Shown here in pieces: positions 10,462-20,173 of a stretch of 64,000 bases of DNA (position 1 is the first letter of the stretch; the number at the start of each line of letters is the position of its first letter). Both the position numbers and the translations under genes were made by a program. The notes under the pieces were generated by a model. It did not search any database. It worked only from the letters and a program-made list of their open reading frames with translations, and had not been told where the DNA came from. The stretch is from Caulochytrium protostelioides (Eukaryota > Chytridiomycota > Caulochytriomycetes > Caulochytriales > Caulochytriaceae), in contig ML014213.1 in NCBI GenBank assembly GCA_003615045.1, positions 1-64,000 on the forward strand. Reading direction: 5' to 3'.

Positions 10462-11092
10462 TCGAGGCCCGCCGTCGGTGCCGGCCTTCACCCAGACCGC
10501 GTCGCCGTCGCCGTGATCCCGGTCATCGGCCATGTTGGCGCAAGCAAGCTGGAGCGTCGTGCCGCCGAGCGTGGGTCGTACGCGCACGCCCTGATCGCGT
10601 GCCGCCCGTCGACGGGGAACGTTCGCCGCGGCCGCTGCGGCGACGACGGCGGCTGTGGCGACGGCGACTGCGGCGACCGTACCCGGGCTCATGGGCGCGT
10701 GTCATCCCCAAAAACGAAGCGACGCGACGCGACGCGACGCCCGTGCAAACCCAAACCCAGCGTCGGCATCCTCCCGACCGAAGAAAACCCCGCCTTCTCG
10801 TCGAAAAAATGCGAGCCGCGCCCCTCGCTCTTGCGCGCCATCCCGCGGACGGTGCTGCGTTTTCGGTGGGTTCGTTGCTGCTGTCGCGGCTGGGTGACCA
10901 GTGAGACGCGCGTTCGCCCCGTGCTGCTGCGGCGCGTTCGGACGTGCCGAAGGGGCATCGAAAGGCTTCTGTGGACGGTGGCTTGCCGCACACTTTTCGC
11001 GTGGAGGGCGACAGCGGCAAGGCGGCACGGCGGGCCGTGTCCCGCGGAGGCCGACGTGGGCGGTCCATTCTCCGGCGCCACGGAAGGCCGTA

Positions 11093-11123
<31 letters not shown>

Positions 11124-12018
11124 CGCAGGGATGGCTCCGCGGGCGACGGACGGCCTCCGCGGGCCCTGGACCCGCCCTGGAACAGGGTATCGCGGCATGG
11201 CCGACAGGCGCCACCACCGCCGTCGCGTCCCTGCTTGTTCCTTGTCGCCTCCAAGCCCCTGTGGGGCTGAGTTCAGGGCGATAGGGCGGCGTTCCGTGGC
11301 TGTTGCTCATGAGCGTCTTGCTCGTTGGACCCACCGCCTCATGGGGTCGGCTTCGCCACGAAAGAGCGGCCACGGCGGCGGCGACGGCGGCGGCGGCGGC
11401 GGCGACCGCACAGCGGGTGGCCAGTGGAGAGGGAATGGCCTAGGCGACAGCGATGGTTGCACAAGCCTTCCGGGGCCCCGTCGCGTATGAAGCGCCTGAC
11501 GAAGCGTCTGACGAAGCGCCCGGCGTCGTGTGGCACAGACAGCCGGCCGCGTCTGCGTCCAAGCGCCGTGTGCGCCAACGCTGACTCGCTCGCACGCTCG
11601 CACGCACCCAAGCATGCACGCGTGAGCAAGCGCATTCATCGCGACCGCTGCGACCGAGAGCACGAGGAGAGCGCATCCGCAACACGACGCGCCAAGGGCC
11701 ACGAAAGGGCGACGACAGGGCATCAATGAACCCAAAGAAAAAAGAACAAGAAAAGAAAAAACGCAGTCGGACGCGTCGGAGTCGGTGAAATGGGTGGACG
11801 GCCGAGGACACGCGCGCGCGTCGTCGTCAGCGATGCGATGCGCACCCGACAGCCGCACGTTCCCATGACCGCGGCGCCGTGTGGGCGGCGCCAGCCACAG
11901 CTTCCGACGGCTTCGACGGGGCCGACGACCCCGACCCCGCCAGCGGCGGACCGAGCGGCGTGGACGGAAGCTCTCATACCGACGCGCGGGTCGACGCTCC
12001 ACCGACTCGGCGGCTCAA

Positions 12019-12056
<38 letters not shown>

Positions 12057-12736
12057 CAGACATGCCGGCGCTGAGCGGAGGAGGGAGGGCGACCTGGCCA
12101 GGACGCGCCGGACGCGCGGCGGTGGCGGCAGTGGAGGCCGCGCCCTTCGCGGCCCGCCCTGGCCGCCGCCGCCGCGCGCGCACGCGGCCACGGGACGGCC
12201 AGCTCATCGACGAAGGCGGATGAAGGCACACACGTCGCGGCGCGGCGAAGGCCCGAGGCGCCGGGTAAACCTTCCATGCCAGGGACCACTCGCGACGGCC
12301 TGCCACCGGCTGGCCGCTGCCGGCGGCGGCGTGGTCGCGCCTGGCGGGGCTGGCCACGTCGACCGGAAACCCCGCGCCGCACCACACGGGGTGGCGCCGG
12401 AACGGGGTGGGACCGGAAACCCCGCCTGCCGCGCGGTGGAGCCCGGCGACCCCACGACGCGCCCTGCGCCAGGCCGTTGGCCCGTCCGTCCCCGACCGTC
12501 CTGGCGTCCGTCGGCGATCCCAACACGCTCGGGATCTGAAGACGGCCTCGCACACGCCTGGAGGCGCCGTCGCGCGGTGGCCGACGCGCTCCGTGACGGC
12601 CGTCTGACCCGCGTCGGTCCGCTCAAGCACTCCAAGCACTCCCGTCAGGGAGACGTCGTCGAGGGGCAGATTTTAGGGTAAGACTATCTGGAGGGCTCGC
12701 GCCAACGTCCTGGCTCGCCTCGTCGTGGTCGAGAGC
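9992..12736. other. Long intergenic region with triplet repeats
   Basis: This 2.7 kb region lies upstream of the zinc-finger gene and downstream of the PQ-loop gene (both minus strand). No convincing gene is seen; overlapping frames are Arg- and Pro-rich and lack domains. It holds triplet arrays: CGT (about 10107-10141), a GGCGTC hexamer run (about 10431-10460), and CGG runs (about 11095-11121, 11375-11403 and 12020-12055). An A-rich patch (about 10020-10095) reads as T/C-rich on the minus strand just before the zinc-finger start and may be its 5' leader or core promoter. Confidence 0.55.
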
Positions 12737-14077
12737 TCACGGCGATTCCTGGGCGCTGGGAAGGAGCCGTGAGTGCTCCTCCGAAAGCGAGGGGCGCGAG
12801 GCGTGGCGCAGCCGACGGCGGCCCGTGCGGCCCGGCGGCGCGAACCGGACCGCGGTCGGGTCGGCGGGCGCCAGCAGGCCGGTCCGGATCAGCAGACAGA
12901 GAAGGAGCAGCGCGCCCTGCATACTCGCCGCGAGGAAGTACGGCGCCCAGGACGTCCAGTTGTTGCCCGGCTGCAGCGCGATCGACAGCATCATCAGGTA
13001 GCCGCCCGGCGTCTGCATGAGCATCATCAGCAAGCTCAGCGCGCCGACGTCGCGAGTGACCCAGGTCGAGTAGAGCTGCGGGAGGAACTGCGCCACGCAG
13101 AGCAGCGCGGCGACGGTGCCGAAGAGGCCGGCGAGCACGAGCGCCGCGCCACCCAGCGGCCCGCGGGCGCCCAGCGGGCCGTCCGTCACGGCGAGCAGCA
13201 CGACGAGCGCCGCGATCGCGACGTGCAGGCCCGCCGCCGCCGTGAGAATCGAGCGCGCCGATCGCCACTCGGCGTAGTGCTGCCGCTGCCGCCAGTCGAG
13301 CGTCTCAGGGCTCTCCGCGCGCGCCGCGGCGTCGGCGGCCGGTGGCGCCGGCCAGCGAGAGATACCCGTGGCCGTGGCCGGGGCCGCAGCCGCGGTGGCC
13401 GACGCGCCGAAGCGCGCGCGTGAGCGGTCGTGAGCGGGAGGCGCCGTCGTGCGGAACGCCGCAAAGGAGTGGTAGGAGGTCCCCTGGCCGTCATGGCTTC
13501 CGTGACCGGCCTCGATGCCCACGCCATGATCGCCGAAGTCATGGCCTTCGAAGTCTTCAAGATCGTCGTCGTCGTCGTCGTCGTCATCATCGTCGTCGTC
13601 CTCATCATCGCCGTCGCCAGGCAGCACCAGCAGGCCGCGGCGCGAGGGCTGCCAGTAGACATAGTAGAGCGCAAAGAGCACGGCAAAGAGGAACCACTGC
13701 AGGAAGACTTGGACAAAGGATCCCATATTTTCCAGGCAGACGCGGAAGGTCCAGACGTGCCAGCAGCAGGCCATGACGGGCCGCTGCAGCAGAGCGAGGT
13801 TGGCGACGACGCAGAAATTGGACATGATGCCGAGCAGCAGGTAGAGCGGGTTGATGCCCTGCGAGGAGCGCGCTCGAACGAGCTTCACGTACTGCGGGGT
13901 AAACGAGGCCACGAGGCCGACGCACAGAAACGCCGCGAACAGCAGCTTCACGCCCGAGTGGGGCGGGATCCGGCAGCTGGGCCAGACCGGCGCGGGCGGG
14001 GTCAGACCATCGCCGGCGCCGACGCCGTTGCCGTTGCCGTTGCCGTTGCCGGCCTCCATGGCCGTCCAAGCATCCAT
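12737..14077 (-). CDS. PQ-loop repeat membrane protein
   Basis: The 446-residue protein begins at an ATG at 14077. It is a multi-spanning membrane protein with two PQ-loop motifs: SFTPQYVKLVRARSSQGINP around residues 59-77 and QFLPQLYSTWVTRDVGALS around 328-348. Each Pro-Gln pair sits at the end of a membrane helix and is followed by a loop with a Gly or Ser turn, as in cystinosin, Ypq-type amino-acid exporters and SWEET-related proteins. Hydrophobic segments flank both motifs (about 42-60, 75-100, 118-142, then 275-400). A long hydrophilic insert splits the halves and includes about 15 consecutive Asp residues (around 157-173). It probably sits in the vacuole or another endomembrane as a small-solute transporter, by family inference; the substrate is unknown. 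The C-terminus is basic and Ser-rich. Confidence 0.85.
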   Translation of the reverse strand: MDAWTAMEAGNGNGNGNGVGAGDGLTPPAPVWPSCRIPPHSGVKLLFAAFLCVGLVASFTPQYVKLVRARSSQGINPLYLLLGIMSNFCVVANLALLQRPVMACCWHVWTFRVCLENMGSFVQVFLQWFLFAVLFALYYVYWQPSRRGLLVLPGDGDDEDDDDDDDDDDDDDLEDFEGHDFGDHGVGIEAGHGSHDGQGTSYHSFAAFRTTAPPAHDRSRARFGASATAAAAPATATGISRWPAPPAADAAARAESPETLDWRQRQHYAEWRSARSILTAAAGLHVAIAALVVLLAVTDGPLGARGPLGGAALVLAGLFGTVAALLCVAQFLPQLYSTWVTRDVGALSLLMMLMQTPGGYLMMLSIALQPGNNWTSWAPYFLAASMQGALLLLCLLIRTGLLAPADPTAVRFAPPGRTGRRRLRHASRPSLSEEHSRLLPSAQESP

Positions 14078-14730
14078 CGTCGAGATGGCCTGATCGACGG
14101 AGGGCCACCGGGATCAACAACAAACACACTCACCGTGGCCAGCGCATGGCTGTCCACAACGGGTGCGCGGGCAGGCCTGGGCGGCGGCTCGATCGTGCAG
14201 CGGTCTGACGGCGCTTCCTATGGCCGAGAAATGCTCCCGCGGTCTCCAGTTAGACGACGCGTCGCACGAGGGCGGGTATAGGTTGTTGGGCAGCACGGGA
14301 CTGATCGCGAGCGTGATCACGTCTCTCGGGGTCACGCGCCGTGGATCGTGGCGGTGGGGGAACCGACGGATGCGGTAGAGCATCGTCGACGGGGTATCGC
14401 AGCGTCTGCGATGTCGATCGCTACGACGGCCGCCTCATCTCGATGGCTGGAAGCCGTCGACTTGAAGCTGATCAGGAACGGCAAACACGGAAGGCGCGCC
14501 AGGGATGCCGGCTCAGCCTGAGCGGCTCTCCACCCGTCCCGCCCTTACGATGGCTCAACGCGGGACTCCATTTTCCTTTTCTCTTGGCTTCGCTGGAACG
14601 GCCCCCCTGGTCGTGGGATGGGAAAGGGGCGTCGCCGGCGCCCTCCTGACCGCCGGCGGAAGGCGGCAGGAACCCTGCACCGCGCAGTTCATGCCGGCAC
14701 CGCGCGGCACGTGGCATCATGCGCACGCGT
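14078..14730. other. Intergenic region between two minus-strand genes
   Basis: No gene is recognised. The region lies downstream of the BIR gene and upstream of the PQ-loop gene. On the minus strand a consensus-like 5' splice site (GTAAGG) occurs near 14548, which leaves open an untranslated leader intron for the PQ-loop gene; this is speculative. Confidence 0.4.
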
Positions 14731-15352
14731 TCAGGACGGGGAGGCCGATGCGCCGCGGTTCGACAGCAGCGCGTCCATGCGCTGCGTCTCCTGGCGAATG
14801 CGTCGCGCCGCGGCCGCCGCGTCCTGCAGCAGCTGGGACGCCGCGTGGCGCGCGAGCTTCTGTAAGTACGCGCCGAGGGTCGCGCTGCGGTCGGCTTCCG
14901 TCAACGTGGGCAGCGGTGCCGGTGGTGGTGGCGACGCCCGTGGTGGTGGCGACGCCGGTGCCCCAGCACTGGCGCGATGGGTGAGCGGATCCCGTTGGGA
15001 ACGACCGTCCTGATCGGGGACAGGCGCGGCGCTCGCGGCCTCGGCTGAAGCCGCGATGGGCGCCTCGGCCGGCGGGTCGTCCAGCGACGGCGCCACCGGC
15101 TGGTCCGTCGTAGACGACGGCTTCGGCGCGACCGCCGGCTCGGCTTGGGCCGGTGGGGACGCCGGCGTGACGGGCGCCTCATCCGCCGCGGCTTGGCGGC
15201 GCGACCGACGCGTCGTCGTGGCCGGTCTGGCCGCCGGGGCTGCCGCGGCACGAGTGCGACGCCGCTTGGACCGCACGGTACTGGCGGCACTCGCGTCAGA
15301 GTCCTCCCCCGTCTCGGTCGGCGCTTCAGACGGCACGGACGCCTCCGATGGC

Positions 15353-15383
<31 letters not shown>

Positions 15384-16317
15384 GGCGCGTCCGTTTGCGT
15401 GCGACGGGCGCCGCGGGCGCGGCACGCCCACGAGCTGATCGCCCGCGGGTCCGCGTCGTCGGCGCCGGAGGAGGATCGGCCGTGTCGACGGACGCCGTGT
15501 CGACGGACGCCATCGAGACCGTATCGCCGTCGTCCGTCTCGTCCTCGGCGGCCGATGCTGGCGCCGTCGCTGGATCGGAAGCGGGATCGCTGGCGCCCGT
15601 GCGGCGCTTCGTGGCGTCGAGGGCGCCGGCGCCGGCGGCCGAGTGGGCGCGCGCCTGAAGCACAATGAACGGACACGCCGGCGACCGCCGCGCATGCTCG
15701 TGCAGCGGCACGTCCGTGGGCTCCCACCCGTCGAGCGCTAGCGCGCACAGCGCACACGTCGCCGTGTCCGCGGTCTCGGGCGACGGCGTCGCGTGGAACC
15801 CGGCCGCCGCCATGTGCGCCGCCGACGGGCACGGCGCGGCGTCGGCGGCGGCGGCGGCGGCGGCGGCCGCGCGCGGCGGGTGCGGCCACCACGCGCCATA
15901 CGTGGCCGCGAAGGCCGTGATCCACGGCGCGAGGACGGCGGGATCGGTGCGGTCGGTGTCGGGCCCCGGCGTGACGGCCGCAGCCGCGGCCGCGGCGGCG
16001 GAAGCCGCGGCGCCCTTCCGGCCTCGCTTGGCCGGCGCCGTCGAGGCCTGCGTCGCAACCAGCCGCTGCACCGTCGTCCAGGCGCACGCGCGATCATGCT
16101 CGACCAGCGGGAAGTCGCGGTCGCGCCATCCACTCAGCGCCTGGTGGCACAGAAAGCAGACGACGCGATCGGCTCCTTCAGAGTCCCCCTTAGAGTCGGG
16201 GTCGAGGTAGAACCCCGCTTGCGCGAGCAGGACCGGCGTGGCCTTGACCTTGTCTTTGGGCTTGTAGGGCCATCGGTGCGTCTTGAAGGACTGCAACCGG
16301 TTGTCGTAGCACTCCAT
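14731..16317 (-). CDS. BIR1: BIR-domain protein with two BIR modules (Bir1/survivin family)
   Basis: From the ATG at 16317 the protein has 528 residues and starts MECYDNRLQSFKTHRWP, the usual beginning of a BIR domain. BIR1 spans about 5-85 with zinc ligands Cys54, Cys57, His74 and Cys78. BIR2 spans about 130-220 with Cys188, Cys191, His208 and Cys215. A long Ala/Ser/Arg/Thr-rich linker, probably disordered and phosphorylated, follows. The last 60 residues form a likely helix (ATLGAYLQKLARHAASQLLQ). Two tandem BIRs plus a long tail match fungal Bir1/Cut17, the survivin-like subunit of the chromosomal passenger complex with Aurora kinase and INCENP. The frame is open further upstream (to about 16407) but only through a GTG. 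The zinc loop of BIR1 is three residues shorter than usual. Confidence 0.88.
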
Positions 16318-19300
16318 GCTGCCACCCGGAGCCCTCCCCCTGATGAAGGCGTCAGAACGGTTCAAAGACGCGTCGGAGTCGATCGATGTCCGTGGACGGT
16401 GAAGCACTCGCCGTCGGGTCGTGATCCCACGACCGAGCGGAGGATGCTAGTCGCAAGGGGCGCTCAAGCGAGCGAGTGAGGGCTGGGGCGATCGGATGGA
16501 TCAGCAACGAGCTGATGCGATGACACGGAATACTGTCCAAGAGGATTATGAATCACGATGCTTGTTGACACGTATCCTGTGCCATCCGATGCTTTCGTTG
16601 GGTGCGTGCACCGGCTTCGGGTCTGTCGACCTGGTGGCGGCGACCCTGCAGAGGTCCACGCCACCTGCGGCCCGTGCTTGTACCACCGGCGCCCGTTTCG
16701 TGCGCCACACTTCGGTCGCATCGCGCGCGTTGGCTGAAGCTCCGACCAGGCGCCTGTCCCAGGGGCCTCCGCGGCCGAGTAAGGGCGACACGAAGAGTGA
16801 AGGCCGATCCCGAGTCATCCGATGCATCGCGGTCTCGACATCGGGGCAGTTGGACGGATCGGAAGAGGACTCCCAACGATAATCATGTCATTCCACTGCC
16901 GTACCGCATTTCTGGTGAGTGGAGACGATCATGCCAGGAGTCATCCAGTCTTTCACATGCCACCAACGAGCAGCGCATCGACCAGGTGGGCTAGGCCATG
17001 CATTTTCCAAAGACGGCTCGGACCCGGATGTCTCCGGCACGCCATCTCGGGTGGTCATCGCATGGCATGGGTATGCGCATGAGGTTACCCACCATGCTCG
17101 CCATGGTGTCGTGCCTCTCACTGATAGCGGCACCCGGCCTCCGCAGCATGCTTCCCGTTCGCCATCGCCATCCACATTGGCCATCCGCCTCCATACTTGC
17201 GACGCGCTCGCTGCTGCCTAGAGTCAGCCGACGGCCGTTCGCGCGGCAGGTCGCTGCGGCACTTCATCGCAGCGCCGCCATGATGCAAGCCCCCTGGACT
17301 CGCGTGGAGCGGACGGCAGGAAGGAACTGGCCGACGGCAGGCGTCTGTCTCCGCACGGCGTGTCGCTTGGCGCTGTCGGTCTTGGGTCCATGTGGGACCG
17401 CCCAGGGCCCCGTCCGATCGTGTGATCGACTGCATGTTTTTTTCATCCATCTGGTCCCTGGCCACCGTCCCATTCGTGAGGGAGGACATGACGGTTCGGT
17501 TCCGCCGAGTTCCCGGATCGGGTTTGATGAGGAGATATCGTTAGCGAAAAAAATTTCGGATATGCTGACGATTCTGTTTGGCGTCATCCCCACCGGCATC
17601 GCCGACGAATGGCCACGCCGCGACGAGCGGCCTGGGTCGACAGAAACGGGGGACGGTATCCCCCGTGGCTGGATGGAACCACGTCGAGCTAACGCTCGAA
17701 CGCCGACCCGTCCTGGATGTGTGCGCAGCCGTCATCGCAGCATCGGCAGCAGTAGCCGCGTGAGCAGCATGAGCATGCGCATGGGGAGGAGCAGCAGCGC
17801 CGTCAAATCTGATCATGTCGTCACGGCGGACCTCAGCAAACGGTGGTGCGCTCTCGCGCAATCCTGGCCAACGTGCCGCACCGCTCATGTCTGACCAGAC
17901 GAGCCTCGAAGCTGCGGCGGCTGACGCCACCGTGCGGACGACCGCTGCCGTTTCGCGGCTCGCTCGCTCGCGCCTCTCGGTCCCATGCTCGCCCATCGTG
18001 CTCGCCATTTGTTTTCGGCTTTCAAGCAACGGCAGCGCCCCCCATCGCCCCAGAACCCCAACCACGTCTCCCAAGCCGCTTGGCGTCGCGGGGGCGGCCG
18101 TCGGTCTGCCGTATGGCGCAGCGCGAGTCGGACCTGTTGAATGCGTGCGACGGTGCCGCGGCCATTTGTCGAATAAGAAATTGTCGAGAAATTTTCTGAA
18201 TGGTGACGCGGCCCAACGGCCGGGCCGTCCTGCGGATGCCGTAGCGACTGCTGGGCTCCCGACCGCGCCGGACGCGCCGCGCAGCGTTGCTGAGCACGGG
18301 CGCTGGACCGGCGAGGTGCGACTGAGGCAGCCCGATGCAGCGTGGCCCGACGGCGGCGCGGAGGCCTACATGCAGAGACGGCCATGCTGCCGTGGACGCC
18401 GTCGGCCAGCAGACGGGCCATCGGCCAGGGACGCCGGCCGATCGTCGCGCCTGAGGCGGGTCCGACGGCCGGCGGGCGGGAGCGCCGATCGCGCTCGAGG
18501 CCACGTCCGCGTCGATCACACGGCACGCTGCCGGCGTCGGCCAGCGTCGGCGCTTTCGCCGCAGCGCCATGCGGAGCCGAGCGAGTGCCCAGCAGGACGG
18601 GCAGGTGCACCCGGCGTCCCGGCTCCCGGACGCGGCTCGCGGCGGCCATGGACATCGCGGATACTCGGACCCGCCAAGGGGCCACCCCCACGCCATGCGA
18701 TGCTGGCAGAATGTCGTGAGCATTCGGCGGATCCGTGATAGGGCGCATCACCCATTGGCCGCGGCCGGGAGCGACATGCACCTTCCCTCGATGCGCCCCT
18801 GCCACGGCGTCCCACTTGAAGGCTGCACCCCGTACGAACGCCTTTTGTGCCCTTGCGTTGCTGGCACTCCAGCAGGATCGCTCCGCTTCCTCCACTGCCA
18901 CCGGTACCAGCATACGTCCTGCCTTTTTCTCGGTATCCGTACCCCCTCTCGCTCACCTCGCTTCGTTCACCGTCATCGTGGTTTCAGCTTGATCCTGAGT
19001 CATCATCCCGACATCTGTGGGTCTGGATGAGAATCGACGTTGGAGCGAACCCGGTATCAATGGTTCTTGTATCAACGAGTTCCCTTTCAGCGATTCCCGT
19101 CTCCCCACCGTCTGTCAAGCGATTCCGATATCAGCGCTGTAGCTTCCATTCATCGGCTCGCACGTCCGTGCTTTCTTCCTTCCTCGTGGTGCTGTCACTC
19201 TGTACCCGCCGCCTTCATTGATCGCCAGGCATCTCGATTAGAAAGCGCACGACGTTCCTCTCAATCCGTCTCGTCTTATCATTGCCCTCGGCCGTCATCT

Positions 19301-20173
19301 CGCCGACGTTTTCTCGTTGTGCTTGGCCACCCTCCACCCTTCCACGGTCCGCCCTGTCCGTGAGTCTCTGGGTGTGTCCACTCTTAACGCCGTGGCCACC
19401 GTCGCCTTCCTGCCCGTCGGCGCTGGGTGTGTGAACCCTGACCGGACCCTGCGTCGTTGCGCGCGCATTGATACGCCGCCCCGGGTCGGCCGCCGCTTTG
19501 GTTTCGGGGCCGATTCCCACGTGGCCGGCCGAGGCCCAAGGCCGGTGCCGATCCTGCGAGCGCCGCCGCGAGCGCCACACATCGGCGACGCCGGCGACGC
19601 CATCTGGCTCCCGTCGGCTGCGCCACCGCCTCCGCGGGTCCACGGGCGCTGATCACCTCGCGATCGCCGTCGCTCCAGACGCTCCGACGAAGCTCAGTCG
19701 CCGTGGCACTCCGGTCCGCCGCCGCCGCCGCCACCACCACGACGACTGAGAAAGCGCCGGGCCGACGGCGCCACGCGCTGCCGACCTCGCGTGGGTATCC
19801 ATGCGCACGGCCTGTGCCGCGCGTCCCTTTGAGCCTCGGACGACCGAGTCTCGTGCCGTCAAGTCATTGTCGCGGCCTGGCCCTCTCCGCCGTCCTCCAT
19901 TCCAACGAAGCGGTGGCCCATTCATTGAACGGGCATTAGCACGTCGCATCGTCTTGACTCCCCTCCTGCCAGCTCTCGCAATCGCGAGGTGTCGACAGAA
20001 GCACCCCATCGGCCGCTGTCTGCTTGGGGTCCCGTGCCCTGCGAGACTCCGACCCCCTGACGGGGCGCGCCCGCTCGGCCGTCCTCCTCCCACTGCGGCG
20101 GCCGTTCCCGTCGAGAACGTCTCCCGGCATCGCCGTTCCTTCCGGCTGCGTGACCGTGACGCTCGCCGCCAGC
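16318..20173. other. Very long divergent intergenic region
   Basis: Nearly 3.9 kb separates the BIR gene (minus) from the surface-protein gene (plus). No frame shows a domain, coherent hydrophobicity or coding-like composition. The left part (about 16500-18200) is less G+C-rich than the rest of the window and contains A/T patches such as those at about 17545-17560 and 18172-18200. The right part (about 18880-19330) is C/T-rich on the plus strand, typical of fungal promoters and leaders. No tRNA, rRNA or transposon signature was found. Small spliced genes or non-coding RNA genes cannot be excluded by eye. Confidence 0.5.

Noticed and set aside
9657..10904. Plus-strand open frame of about 415 codons
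   Set aside because: It is antisense to the start of the zinc-finger gene and then runs through CGT and GTC repeats; no domain or coherent composition.
16998..18913. Overlapping open frames of about 300-340 codons on both strands
   Set aside because: Composition is typical of non-coding frames, no domain is visible, and the two strands compete with equal quality.
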